A stretch of DNA of 64,000 nt from Maricaulis sp048268525 (GTDB lineage: Bacteria > Pseudomonadota > Alphaproteobacteria > Caulobacterales > Maricaulaceae): contig NZ_JBLWVH010000002.1 in assembly GCF_048268525.1 (NCBI RefSeq), positions 124,001 through 188,000 of the forward strand. Direction: 5' to 3'. Shown in pieces: positions 49,277 to 58,260 of the stretch. A model generated the notes under the pieces. The model did no database searches and was not told where the DNA came from. It saw nothing but the letters and a program-made list of their open reading frames with translations. The position numbers and the translations under genes were made by a program. Each line of letters starts with the position of its first letter. Position 1 is the stretch's first letter.

Positions 49277-49401
49277 GATGCGTCTCCATTCAGGTAGCCA
49301 GCCCGATAGCAGTCTCCCAGATCATCCGTGAATTGTAAATGAACAATGTTCGTAAATTAGATTCACGTCTCGGACATGGCCCGATGCGCCCATTCTCTCA
49401 T

Positions 49402-50193
49402 TCAATCGGAGTGGTCTGCCTGGATCTCAAAGCTCTCATCGGCCAGGTCGAACGTCAGCATGAAGTCGCTGATCGACGAGAAGCTGGCGATGTTCACTGG
49501 CCCATTGCCCTGGTCGTCGAGGCGAATGCGCGGGTCGAACCAGCCGGCCGTCAGACGTTCCCACCAGCCGAGCCGGAGCTGGGTAGGCGGGAAATAGGCG
49601 TCAAGATTGATCTTGATGCGAGCCCGGTCATCGGTCAGCCAGGCACCGGCGGCGACCACGTCGAGGAGGAATTCGGTGCAGTTCTGGTAGCGAAGGTCGG
49701 CGGGGTTGGAGAGGAGAGAGTAGTCGGCCTGGTGCAGGGCGTCATACTGGTCGGACGCGATCACATCGAGCAGCCGTATCTGCATCTCTTCGCTGGGAAT
49801 GATGACGCCGACTTCGCCGATCGCGTCGCCACGCATGAAGTCGAGCGGCCAGTCCTGCGCCAGGTAGGACGTCGTCGGGTCGGTCTGCCCGTGATAGAGA
49901 TTATAGACGGCATAGCCATGGCCCTGTGACCCGTCGCTCTCGGTAACTGGGCCGTAAATCCAGAACGCACCATGCGTATAGCGCACCCCGTCCGGCAGGT
50001 CATTGCGAGGGCGTCCGGAGCGGAAGACAAGGGCGATATAGGCTCCGCGCTCTGCCAGCTCGCGCTCGACCTGTTTGGAGAAGTCCGCCGCTTGTTGCAG
50101 CGTGAAATGGTCAACCGGTCGCGCATCGCTGTCAGCCCGCGCCGGTGTGACGGCGGTGACGATGAACAGGCAACACGCGATCAGCAAGCGCAT
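49402..50193 (-). CDS. DUF2145 secreted protein (copy 2)
   Basis: 263 residues with signal peptide (LLIACCLFIVTAVTPARA). It matches copy 1 across most of its length: ADFSKQVERELAERGAYIAL, DLPDGVRYTHGAFW (candidate His) and RYQNCTEFLLDVVAAGAW (candidate Cys). Preceded by its own small secreted ORF with a 1-bp gap, as copy 1 is, so the pair looks duplicated as a unit although the small partners differ. Confidence 0.85.
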   Translation of the reverse strand: MRLLIACCLFIVTAVTPARADSDARPVDHFTLQQAADFSKQVERELAERGAYIALVFRSGRPRNDLPDGVRYTHGAFWIYGPVTESDGSQGHGYAVYNLYHGQTDPTTSYLAQDWPLDFMRGDAIGEVGVIIPSEEMQIRLLDVIASDQYDALHQADYSLLSNPADLRYQNCTEFLLDVVAAGAWLTDDRARIKINLDAYFPPTQLRLGWWERLTAGWFDPRIRLDDQGNGPVNIASFSSISDFMLTFDLADESFEIQADHSD

Positions 50194-50194
50194 G

Positions 50195-50473
50195 TTAGCG
50201 ATCCGGGTCCGGGTCGGGCGCGGGTTGGTTCACGACCGTTTCCGAGACGGGCAGGCCGGCCGGCGTAGGCGCAGGGGCGTCGGACCGCGCTGAATTGTGC
50301 CGTGCTCGCGCCATGCGCTGGGCGGCACGGGCATGGCCGCGCCGCTGTTCGGCGCCGGAATCGGTGCCTGACGGTTCGGCGCGCTCCGCAGCGGGTTGTG
50401 CTGCCGGCTGCTGGCCGTCAGCGGTGCCGCCATAGAGGGCCAGGGTGAAGGTCGAAATCAGTAAAATTCGCAT
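50195..50473 (-). CDS. small secreted protein preceding DUF2145 copy 2
   Basis: 92 residues: signal-like N-terminus (ILLISTFTLALYGGTADG), then a low-complexity, Arg/Ala/Pro/Gln-rich chain (QQPAAQPAAERAEP, GHARAAQRMARARHN) ending PAPDPDPDR. No domain. Support comes from its signal peptide and tight spacing to DUF2145 copy 2. The 160 bp beyond its start to 50635 hold nothing I can name. Confidence 0.5.
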   Translation of the reverse strand: MRILLISTFTLALYGGTADGQQPAAQPAAERAEPSGTDSGAEQRRGHARAAQRMARARHNSARSDAPAPTPAGLPVSETVVNQPAPDPDPDR

Positions 50474-50635
50474 GGTCTGTCCGTGCAGTTTGGTCCCTCA
50501 TGACAACCTTACACGAGAGGCTCGCCTGTTTGGAGAGAAAATCGCGACCCACGCGAGTTTGTGATCGCGGGTCTCCCATTCATTGCGTGCTCATCCGAAC
50601 TCTGGCCAGATGCGGTTCAACGCGGGGAGATTGTC

Positions 50636-51847
50636 ATGTTGTTGCGTCTTTTGCTGGTCGGTGCCGGATTGCTGCTGACGTCTGCGGCGCAAGCGCAAAC
50701 GCAGGGCGACTATTGTTCCGACTATGCGAACTCGGCTAGCCAGCTCGAGGATGTCATTGCCAGCCAGGGGGCTGCGATGGGTCTTCCGCAACGCCGTGAC
50801 CCGTTTGAGGATTGTCGCTCGATGTCCCTGCCCGTGCTGGCAGACCAATACACGGCGCGGCTCCAAACCGTCGTCAATTTCGTCAATGCCCAGAGAATGC
50901 CGGGCGTCGGTAGCCAGGCCGAGACATGTGAATACTACGCCGTCGGGTCCAACCGGCTGGAACGTCTCGCAGAGGCCTTCGGCAATTGCCCGATGGCCAG
51001 CTATCCGGCGGAGGCGCACTACAACTGGTGTCTTGCAACCGATCCCGGGACCGTATTCGACGAAATGCAGACGCGGCGCTCGACGGTCACGCAATGCGCT
51101 GTCTCGATCAACTATTACTGGGACGAAATCTATGGCGAGCAGGCAGCTGCGCTGACAGCCCCCGAGACCGCCGACACCGGTTGGAATGATTTCCCGGACG
51201 GGCGCTGGCAGGAGACCTGCCGTCGTCCGCGCTGGGAAGGCCGGACCATCGTGGCGCAGTGCCGGGCCGATAACGGCATCTGGCAGCTCACCCGTTTTGA
51301 TACCAATTTCGCCTTTACCGCCCTGACCAATTGCAACGGCCAGCTGCGTGGCAGCACGCGTTGCACCGTGACCGGCAATGCGCCGCCGCGCCCCGGCCCG
51401 GCTTCGGGCGGCAATGGCGGCGGCACGGCCATCACCCGCCCGGCGAGCTTCCCGGAGGGCATCTGGCGCATGTCCTGCACCTCGCCCGACTGGGACGGCA
51501 ATTTCATGACCGCGATGTGCCGCACCAATGCCGGCGGCATGGTGCGCAGCCGGATCGACCTGTCGAGCTATCGCGGCCGCGTGACCAATTGCGATGGCGA
51601 GCTGGTCGCTCGCTCGGGCTGTGGCAGCTCGCCCGGCCTGCCGCCGGGACCCTGGGCGAACTTCTGTCGCAACCCGCAAATGTCGACATCGGGCCGCCGC
51701 ACGCTGAGCGCGGATTGTGTCTCCGGCGGGCATCCCAGTCAGGGCATGGGCAACCGTCCGACGAGCCGGGTTTCCATCGAGATTGATCGCTATTTCGGAC
51801 CCCTGACCGTGTGCAACGGCCAATTCCGTCGCGGCGATCAGTGCTAG
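50636..51847 (+). CDS. secreted Cys-rich protein with CVNH-like repeats
   Basis: 403 residues from the ATG after GGGGAGA; a signal peptide (LLLVGAGLLLTSAAQAQ) fixes the start. The N-terminal part (about 20-175) has six to eight cysteines and no known domain. It is followed by three repeats of the pattern PxGxW-x2-C-x3-P-x9-A-x-C, ending in NC-(N/D)-G-x-L/F: at about 206-260 (FPDGRWQETCRRPRW...NCNGQL), 290-340 (FPEGIWRMSCTSPDW...NCDGEL) and 350-403 (GPWANFCRNPQM...CNGQF). This resembles cyanovirin-N-homology domains, which bind glycans. Probably periplasmic or secreted; the ligand is unknown. Confidence 0.75.
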   Translation: MLLRLLLVGAGLLLTSAAQAQTQGDYCSDYANSASQLEDVIASQGAAMGLPQRRDPFEDCRSMSLPVLADQYTARLQTVVNFVNAQRMPGVGSQAETCEYYAVGSNRLERLAEAFGNCPMASYPAEAHYNWCLATDPGTVFDEMQTRRSTVTQCAVSINYYWDEIYGEQAAALTAPETADTGWNDFPDGRWQETCRRPRWEGRTIVAQCRADNGIWQLTRFDTNFAFTALTNCNGQLRGSTRCTVTGNAPPRPGPASGGNGGGTAITRPASFPEGIWRMSCTSPDWDGNFMTAMCRTNAGGMVRSRIDLSSYRGRVTNCDGELVARSGCGSSPGLPPGPWANFCRNPQMSTSGRRTLSADCVSGGHPSQGMGNRPTSRVSIEIDRYFGPLTVCNGQFRRGDQC

Positions 51848-51860
51848 CAGCGCCGCCGAG

Positions 51861-52649
51861 CTAGAGGGAAAAGCTGCCGACAATGGGAATATGGTCGGAG
51901 GCCTTCTCCTTTCCGCGCGTTTTGGTGTGGATTTCGATACCCTCAAGGCGGTCGGCAGCCTGGGGTGAACACAGCAAGTGGTCGATGCGGATGCCATGGC
52001 CCTTGTTCCAGCGGCCGGCCTGATAGTCGAAGAATGTGTATTGGTGACCGCGTCCGTCGAGCTGTTCGAAGGCCTCGGTCAGGCCGAGCCATTTGAGTGC
52101 CCGGAAGGCGGCGCGGGTCTGCGGCAAAGCGAGCGCATCGCGCTCCCATTCGGCGATATCCCAGCAATCACTGTCGCGCGGGATGCAATTATAGTCGCCG
52201 GCGAGGATGAGCGGTTCCTCTAAAGCCAGCAGGTTTTTCGCGTGCAGGCGCAGGCGCTCCATCCAGGCGAGCTTGTAGTCGTATTTCGGACCGGGTGCCG
52301 GATTGCCATTGGGCAGATAGATGGAGGAGGCGCGCACCGGTCCGCTTTCCGCCGCGATCACCGCCTCGATATAGCGGGCCTGCTCATCGCTCTCATCGCC
52401 CGGCAGGCCGCAGCGGACCTCCTCGATGGGATGTTTCGAGAGGATGGCGACGCCATTGTATGATTTCTGGCCATGGGTCTCGATATTATAGCCGAGATCC
52501 TCGATCTCCATCCGCGGGAAGCCCTCATCGACCGTCTTGATCTCCTGCAGGCAGGCGACATCCGGCTTGGCCTCGCTCAGCCAGTCGAGCACATTGGGCA
52601 GGCGGGCCTTGACGGAATTGACGTTCCAGGAGGCAACGGTCAGGGTCAT
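51861..52649 (-). CDS. xthA: exodeoxyribonuclease III
   Basis: 262 residues, normal length. SWNVNSVKARLPNVLDWL is the N-terminal EEP-fold start, followed by DVACLQEIKTVDEGFP with the metal-binding Glu, LAGDYNC and RIDHLLCS; the end SDHIPIVGSF carries the catalytic Asp-His. Repairs abasic sites and 3' blocks. Convergent with the CVNH-like gene and monocistronic. Confidence 0.95.
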   Translation of the reverse strand: MTLTVASWNVNSVKARLPNVLDWLSEAKPDVACLQEIKTVDEGFPRMEIEDLGYNIETHGQKSYNGVAILSKHPIEEVRCGLPGDESDEQARYIEAVIAAESGPVRASSIYLPNGNPAPGPKYDYKLAWMERLRLHAKNLLALEEPLILAGDYNCIPRDSDCWDIAEWERDALALPQTRAAFRALKWLGLTEAFEQLDGRGHQYTFFDYQAGRWNKGHGIRIDHLLCSPQAADRLEGIEIHTKTRGKEKASDHIPIVGSFSL

Positions 52650-52731
52650 GATGGATCACGGGTCTTGGTTGGCGAATGAGCGCGCAGCCTAACCCGTTTC
52701 GGCGACGAGAAAAGACGCAGGAGCGCGGCAT

Positions 52732-53286
52732 ATGCACAGACAGGTTTTGATCGCAGGCTTGGCGGCGTTGATGCTGGCTCCGGCCGTTCAGTCGCAGGAC
52801 GCGTCGACACAAGAGGCGCCCATCCTGCGTGAAGAATTGATGCCGCTCGCCTTCCTCGCCGGTTCCTGCTGGACCGGCGTGTTTCCCGGCTCCGAGACCT
52901 TTGACGTGCATTGCTATGAGCCGGTCTATGGCGGCCAGTATCTGCGCGATGTGCACGCCGTGCCGCAGGGTAGTGCCGTCTATCGCGGCGAGACGCTCTA
53001 CCATTGGGACGCCGAGGCGGGCGTGATCACCTATCGCTATTACAATTCCATCGGCGGCGTCTCCGACGGCACGATGACACCCGATGGCGATCGCATGCTC
53101 TTTCCCGACGAGACCCATCGCGGTCAGGATGGCGAGGAACGGGTCTTTTCGACGGTCATGGAGATCACCGGGCCGGACGGGTATTCCGTCGTGACCAGGG
53201 AGGACGGCGAGGTTGTCATGCAGATCGAATTCCAGAGGATTTCGTGGCAGGACGCTGACGAGATGGTGCCGGACGGGGTCTGGTAG
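52732..53286 (+). CDS. secreted protein, possibly lipocalin-like, unknown function
   Basis: 184 residues with signal peptide (LIAGLAALMLAPAVQS). The mature part has PLAFLAGSCWTGVFPGSETF and alternating beta strands (AVYRGETLYHWDAEAGVITY), recalling small beta-barrel proteins of the DUF1579/THAP4-like kind, but I do not recognise it firmly. Two cysteines (in AGSCW and VHCYE) could form a disulfide. Confidence 0.75.
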   Translation: MHRQVLIAGLAALMLAPAVQSQDASTQEAPILREELMPLAFLAGSCWTGVFPGSETFDVHCYEPVYGGQYLRDVHAVPQGSAVYRGETLYHWDAEAGVITYRYYNSIGGVSDGTMTPDGDRMLFPDETHRGQDGEERVFSTVMEITGPDGYSVVTREDGEVVMQIEFQRISWQDADEMVPDGVW

Positions 53287-53354
53287 ACGATCCCGTTTGC
53301 ATCTGATCCGGCCGGTGGCTGCATCCCTTGGCTGAAAACAAGCCGGGGAACATC

Positions 53355-54620
53355 ATGACAGTCAAACACGCCATTCGGGCGGCCAGCGCCGCGACCATTA
53401 TCGGTCTGACATCGGCCGCATCGGCCCAAGAGGCCAGCTACCACTATGACGGGGACCTCCGGCTCAGCCCGGAGACCGGCATGTTGGACGCCGACTGGAC
53501 GTTGACGGTGAATGACGGCGAACGGTCCGAATTGACCCTGTTTCTCAATGCAGCGTTCGGCGAGGCGGAAGTCAGTGGCGAGCGGGTCCGATCCGTTTCA
53601 AGCCAGTTGGTCGATGGTTTCAACGGACCCATGCGCGCCTACACGGTGATGCTGCACCCCGAAGCCGAGGGGCAGGCGCGCGAGGTCCTGGTGAGCTATG
53701 CCGGGGCACTGTTTCCGGAACCCCCTGAAACGGCGATCAACACGCTGGATACACGCAAGGTCGAATTCACGGTCGACAGTTTCTGGCTGCCATTTGATGC
53801 GGGCTTTGATGCCCTGATGACGGCGGAACTGGATGTCTGGTTGCCCGGCGAGTGGGCCGGGGTCGCCATGCAGTCGATCGAGCGCGTACCGGGGGGCTTC
53901 CAGGTCGTCCAGGAGACGCCCACGCTCGATCTCGCCTTCACCTTGATGGCCGACTATCAGCGCCATGCCGCGCCGGGCTATGCCATTTACGACACCCGCG
54001 ATCCGGCGGGCACCAATATCGACGCCGTGGTCGGAGCGCTGGAACATTGTACCGGCTACCTCAACGATCTGGCGGCTGATGCCGTCCCCTTGCCGGACGC
54101 CTCCATCGTCGTGACCTCGCGTCATGAGGGCGGCTATTCCCGCGGCACCCTGATCGCGCTCACCGATATCGCCGACAGCGAACCTCCGGCACTGACCCAG
54201 TTCATCTGTCACGAGCTGGGCCACTACTGGAGCCACGGCAATGCGATGACCGTCGAGAACTGGCTCAATGAGAGCTTCGCCGATTACGTCGCGAATATGG
54301 GCATGCGTGAAGCGCTCGGCGATGCCGCGTTTGAAGCGCGGATGGCGAGCTATCAGCGTCAGGTTGACGGAGCCGCGAACCCGTTGTCGCCAGTCTGGAC
54401 GCCGCAGATGACTGAGCGGCCGCCCTATCTGGTCGCCTACCGAAAGGGACCGCTGGCCCTGGCTCGCGCAGAAGTGCTGGTCGGTCGCGAGACCTTTGCC
54501 CGCTTCATGCAGGCCTTCATGCGTGAGCGTGTCAGGACCACGCCGCAAATGCTGGATCTGTTCGAGGCTGTGGCCGGCGCAGAGCACCGGGCCGCATTTG
54601 AGGCGATACTCGCGGAATAG
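53355..54620 (+). CDS. secreted M1-like (gluzincin) metallopeptidase
   Basis: 421 residues from the ATG after GGGGAA, with a signal peptide (ASAATIIGLTSAASA). HELGH near residue 288 with downstream WLNESFADY is the gluzincin zinc site; the distance from HELGH to the third ligand Glu is 15 residues, where classic M1 enzymes have 18. The N-terminal half is beta-rich, like the M1 N-terminal domain. Shorter than full M1 aminopeptidases, lacking the C-terminal helical domain. Substrate unknown. Confidence 0.8.
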   Translation: MTVKHAIRAASAATIIGLTSAASAQEASYHYDGDLRLSPETGMLDADWTLTVNDGERSELTLFLNAAFGEAEVSGERVRSVSSQLVDGFNGPMRAYTVMLHPEAEGQAREVLVSYAGALFPEPPETAINTLDTRKVEFTVDSFWLPFDAGFDALMTAELDVWLPGEWAGVAMQSIERVPGGFQVVQETPTLDLAFTLMADYQRHAAPGYAIYDTRDPAGTNIDAVVGALEHCTGYLNDLAADAVPLPDASIVVTSRHEGGYSRGTLIALTDIADSEPPALTQFICHELGHYWSHGNAMTVENWLNESFADYVANMGMREALGDAAFEARMASYQRQVDGAANPLSPVWTPQMTERPPYLVAYRKGPLALARAEVLVGRETFARFMQAFMRERVRTTPQMLDLFEAVAGAEHRAAFEAILAE

Positions 54621-54623
54621 GGC

Positions 54624-55301
54624 TCAGTACTCGAGGAAGCGGGTGAATTCATCCACTTCCGCCCGCTCCGAGCGCAGCGTGTTCACCGCCTCGTCCGGGT
54701 CGGCATGACCGAGCGCCATGCCGCACCAGATCCGTTCCTCCGGTGACAGGCCGATGGCGGCGCCGACGGTTTTCCAGCGGGTCATCCAGGCTTCCTGGGC
54801 GCAGGTCGCCAGGCCTTTTTCTTCCGCCGCCAGCATGACGCACATGATGAACATGCCCAGATGGCCCCATTGATTGGGGTTCATGCGGGCGTCGAGGCTG
54901 AAGAAAAGACCGACCGGGGCGCCGAAGAATTCGAAATTCTTCAACAGGTGATTGAGCCTGGCCGGCTTGTTGTCGCGATCAATCCCCATCGTCTCATACA
55001 TCTGCTCGCCCAGAGCGTGACGTCGGGAACGGAAGGGCTCCCAGAGTGATTTGGGATAGGCGCCGAAATCATTTTCATCTCCGAACGGATCGACTTCGAG
55101 GCGCATGCGCACCGTGTCGATGACCCGCTGGCGCGCCTGGCCGGTGACGACATGCACCGTCCAGGGCTGCACATTGCCGCCGGACGCCGCCCAGCGGGCG
55201 GTGTCGAGGATGTCGCGGACCTCGTCTTCGCTGACTGGCGTGTCGAGAAAGGCGCGCGTCGAGATGCGGCGCCGGGCGATATCAGAAAATGTCTGGCTCA
55301 T
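54624..55301 (-). CDS. nitroreductase family oxidoreductase
   Basis: 225 residues. RRISTRAFLDTPVSEDEVRD and ARWAASGGNVQPWTVHVVTG are FMN-binding segments near the N-terminus, and GLSPEERIWCGMALGHADPD is the C-terminal signature. FMN-dependent NAD(P)H reduction of nitro-aromatics or quinones is the family reaction; the natural substrate is not evident. The start is 5 bp after the DUF1428 stop, so the two may be co-transcribed. Confidence 0.92.
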   Translation of the reverse strand: MSQTFSDIARRRISTRAFLDTPVSEDEVRDILDTARWAASGGNVQPWTVHVVTGQARQRVIDTVRMRLEVDPFGDENDFGAYPKSLWEPFRSRRHALGEQMYETMGIDRDNKPARLNHLLKNFEFFGAPVGLFFSLDARMNPNQWGHLGMFIMCVMLAAEEKGLATCAQEAWMTRWKTVGAAIGLSPEERIWCGMALGHADPDEAVNTLRSERAEVDEFTRFLEY

Positions 55302-55306
55302 GCGTA

Positions 55307-55654
55307 TCAGATCTCGCCGAGCGCGTCGAAGCCACCGAATATGAGGCGTTTGCCGTCAAAGGGCATGCTGTCGGCCTGCATGCGCGGATCGGCCATCATC
55401 TTTTCCATGGCGGCGTCAGCAGTCGCCTTGTCCGGCCAGACGGCCCAGGAGAAGGTGACGGTCTCGCCATCCTTTTTCTGAACGGCCTTGGGAAAGGAGG
55501 TCAGCTCGCCCTCCGGCACATCGGCCCCCCAGCAATCGACGGCCTGAAGCGCGCCAAATTCCTTCATCATCGCGCACATGACGACGCTGCTCTCAATGAA
55601 GGCGTCCCGGTTTTCGTCCGGCACCGCAGCGACATATCCCTGAACATAAGCCAT
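55307..55654 (-). CDS. DUF1428 family protein
   Basis: 115 residues. MAYVQGYVAAVPDENRDAFI and VTFSWAVWPDKATADAAMEK, with RMQADSMPFDGKRLIFGGF, are the DUF1428 pattern, a dimeric ferredoxin-like (alpha/beta barrel) fold of unknown function. Full length. Upstream partner of the nitroreductase. Confidence 0.93.
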   Translation of the reverse strand: MAYVQGYVAAVPDENRDAFIESSVVMCAMMKEFGALQAVDCWGADVPEGELTSFPKAVQKKDGETVTFSWAVWPDKATADAAMEKMMADPRMQADSMPFDGKRLIFGGFDALGEI

Positions 55655-55713
55655 TGTTGTTTCCTCCCGATTGTCAGCGGAAGGATAGGGCAGCTTTCTG
55701 CGAGGAGCGAGGG

Positions 55714-56043
55714 CTAGACCGAAAAACTAGTCCCGCAACCGCAGGCGGCTGTGGCGTTGGGATTGTGGATCTTGAAGCTGGCGCCGATCAGCTCGTCGAC
55801 ATAGTCGATCTCGGAGCCGTCCAGAAAGGGCAGGGAGGCCTCGTCGATGACGACCTTTGCGCCATCGCGCTCGACGATCATGTCGTCGTCATTGACCGCA
55901 TCATCCAGATCGAACGTGTAGGAAAATCCCGAGCAACCACCGCCGACTACGCCAATGCGCAACAGGCCGGCTGCGGCCTGTGCGGCGATAATGGTGTTGA
56001 TCTGTTTCGCGGCCGAGGCCGAGAGCGTGACGTTTGCGGACAT
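55714..56043 (-). CDS. erpA: iron-sulfur cluster insertion protein ErpA
   Basis: 109 residues of the A-type carrier family. Cys37 (VVGGGCSGF), Cys101 and Cys103 (AACGCGTSF) are the three conserved cluster ligands. ErpA delivers Fe-S clusters to apo-proteins. It is divergent from dgt; starts are 95 bp apart. Confidence 0.94.
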   Translation of the reverse strand: MSANVTLSASAAKQINTIIAAQAAAGLLRIGVVGGGCSGFSYTFDLDDAVNDDDMIVERDGAKVVIDEASLPFLDGSEIDYVDELIGASFKIHNPNATAACGCGTSFSV

Positions 56044-56138
56044 GGGTCTGCCTGATGCTGTCGGCCGTCCGGCCTTTGGATTATGTGGTCTTGGTCTTAT
56101 ATGGACCTCCCCCCGCGCCGATAAAAGGCCCCGCTGAC

Positions 56139-57329
56139 ATGATTATTGCCGCGACCGACCGGACCCGTGCGCCCTATGCCTGCCATCCGTCGCAATCGCG
56201 CGGCCGTCGTTTTGCCCAGGCCGACAGTGCCATGCGCAATGCGTTCCAGCGTGACCGGGACCGGGTCATCCACTCGGCAGCCTTTCGCCGATTGAAGGGA
56301 AAGACCCAGGTTTTCGTGGCCCATGAGGGCGATCTCTACCGGACCCGTCTGACCCATTCGCTCGAGGTTTCGCAGATTGCGCGCACCCTGGCGCGGGCCC
56401 TGCGCGGCGATGAGGACCTGGCCGAGGCTCTGGCCCTGGCCCATGATCTGGGGCATCCGCCCTTCGGGCATGAAGGCGAGCGGGAGCTGGCCCTGAAGAT
56501 GAAGGATTTCGGTGGCTTTGATCACAATGCCCAGACCCTGCGGGCGATCACCAAGCTGGAAGTTCGCTATCCGGAGTTCGATGGCCTCAACCTGACCTGG
56601 GAAACCCTGGAAGGTGTGGTCAAGCACAATGGCCCGCTACTCGGACCGGGGCAGTCCGAGGCGGATCTGCCCTGGGCCTTTACCGATTATGACGGCTGGC
56701 GCGACCTCGAATTTGAAACCCATGCCGGCCTCGAGGCCCAGATTGCGGCGCTGGCGGATGATATCGCCTACAATAATCACGACATTGATGACGGGCTGAG
56801 CTCCGGCCTGCTGGAGATCGAGCCCCTGCTCGAATTGCCGCTGGTCGGCGATATCTTCCGCCGGGTTCGTGAGCGTTGGCCTGACAAGCCCCAGACCATC
56901 ATCGTCCATGAGGCGGTGCGCGAACTGATCGGCGTGATGGTGGCGGATGTGCTGGAGGAATCCGGCAAGCGGCTTGATCGGGCCCGTCCTGAGAGCGCTC
57001 AGGCCCTGCGTGAGCTGGATCACCCGGTTGTCGCCTTCTCCGAGGAGATGGTGATGCATCTCGCCGCGCTGCGCCGCCATCTCTTCGCCCACATGTACCG
57101 GCACTACAAGGTCAACCGGATGATGAGCCAGGCGCGCCGGGTGACCGGGGAGTTGTTTGATCTGTATCTGAGCAATCCGGGCGTCTTGCCCAGCGATGTC
57201 CAGGCAGGCATGACAGGTGCCGGTACCGCACAGACGGCGCGCGCGGTTTGCGACTATATCGCGGGCATGACGGATCGCTTTGCAGTGGAAGAGCACAGAC
57301 GGCTTTTCACCGTGCAGGGGTATTTCTAG
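56139..57329 (+). CDS. dgt: deoxyguanosinetriphosphate triphosphohydrolase-like protein
   Basis: 396 residues from MIIAATDRTRAPYACHPSQS; the upstream extension of the frame overlaps erpA and is not conserved. The HD-domain metal site is THSLEVSQIARTLARALRG and LAHDLGHPPFGHEGE; DDIAYNNHDIDDGLSSGLL is the second family motif. Hydrolyses dNTPs to nucleoside and triphosphate. Type 2 dGTPase-like length. First of a plus-strand run leading to serS. Confidence 0.94.
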   Translation: MIIAATDRTRAPYACHPSQSRGRRFAQADSAMRNAFQRDRDRVIHSAAFRRLKGKTQVFVAHEGDLYRTRLTHSLEVSQIARTLARALRGDEDLAEALALAHDLGHPPFGHEGERELALKMKDFGGFDHNAQTLRAITKLEVRYPEFDGLNLTWETLEGVVKHNGPLLGPGQSEADLPWAFTDYDGWRDLEFETHAGLEAQIAALADDIAYNNHDIDDGLSSGLLEIEPLLELPLVGDIFRRVRERWPDKPQTIIVHEAVRELIGVMVADVLEESGKRLDRARPESAQALRELDHPVVAFSEEMVMHLAALRRHLFAHMYRHYKVNRMMSQARRVTGELFDLYLSNPGVLPSDVQAGMTGAGTAQTARAVCDYIAGMTDRFAVEEHRRLFTVQGYF

Positions 57330-57426
57330 ACTGTCGCCGCGGTAAGGGCTTATCGACCGCAATGTTATCGTGTTGAGGCATGTCGCGATTCGCGCGACCG
57401 CCGGGCAAGGGTGAGAACCGGGATCC

Positions 57427-58260
57427 ATGACAGACCAAGACGAGGAAAGCCGGATCGGGGCCTATGCGCCGCCGGCTGACGAGTTCGCCACTTTTGATGC
57501 GCGCGACGAAGATGCCCGTCGGGGGCTGTTGCTGCTGACCACGGCGTTGGCGGCCTTCGTCCTTTTTCTCGGCGTTGTGTGGAGCGCTTACAATCAGGGT
57601 CTGCGCGACAGCGGCCGCGATGGGGCGCCGCGGCTTGTTCCCAACGAGGAACCCTATCGCGAGCGTCCGGTCGATCCGGGCGGCGCCGAGACGCCTGACA
57701 CTGAACTGGAAGTCTATGACCGGTTGACCGGCGATGATGCGACCGACGATACGGTGTCGCTGCGCCCGGCCCCGGAAGAGCCGCTGGACGACAGTGGTCG
57801 GCCGACCCTGCGTGTGGAACAGGTCGATGCCGATGCTGCCGCCGACACGCAGCCACAGGACACACCGATCGAGACAGACACACTGCCGGACGCCACCCCG
57901 CGTCAGGCGCCGCAGCGTCCGGCCCGCCAACCGGACCCTGAACCCGAACCGGTCGTGGCCGCTCCGGAACCCGCTGCGCCATCAGGCCAGGTTACCGGGG
58001 TGGACCTGACCGGAAGCTGGGTGGTCCAGATTGCCTCCTTCCGTACCGAATCCGATGCGGAGGCGGCCTGGGTCGCCTTCCGCACCCGTTTCTCCGACAT
58101 TTCGTCGGGCATGGCACCGGACGTCGCGTCGGTCGAGATCGAGGGGCGCGGCACCTATCATCGCCTGCGCATCGCGGCCTTCGCGGATCGCGGCGATGCG
58201 GTCAGTTTCTGCTCGCAATTGCAGTCGCGCGGCCAGGATTGTCTGGTGGCACGCCGATGA
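57427..58260 (+). CDS. SPOR-domain membrane protein
   Basis: 277 residues. An N-terminal cytoplasmic part is followed by one membrane helix (LLLLTTALAAFVLFLGVVW, about 36-54), a Pro/Asp/Glu-rich periplasmic linker and a C-terminal SPOR domain (WVVQIASFRTESDAEAAWVA, about 200-277), which binds denuded septal peptidoglycan. Its stop overlaps the nagZ start by 4 bp, linking it to peptidoglycan recycling. Confidence 0.9.
   Translation: MTDQDEESRIGAYAPPADEFATFDARDEDARRGLLLLTTALAAFVLFLGVVWSAYNQGLRDSGRDGAPRLVPNEEPYRERPVDPGGAETPDTELEVYDRLTGDDATDDTVSLRPAPEEPLDDSGRPTLRVEQVDADAAADTQPQDTPIETDTLPDATPRQAPQRPARQPDPEPEPVVAAPEPAAPSGQVTGVDLTGSWVVQIASFRTESDAEAAWVAFRTRFSDISSGMAPDVASVEIEGRGTYHRLRIAAFADRGDAVSFCSQLQSRGQDCLVARR

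Noticed and set aside
49303..49365. AT-rich stretch with GAAC-AAT-GTTC dyad as an operator
   Set aside because: Short dyad with no second copy and unclear promoter relation; probably chance.
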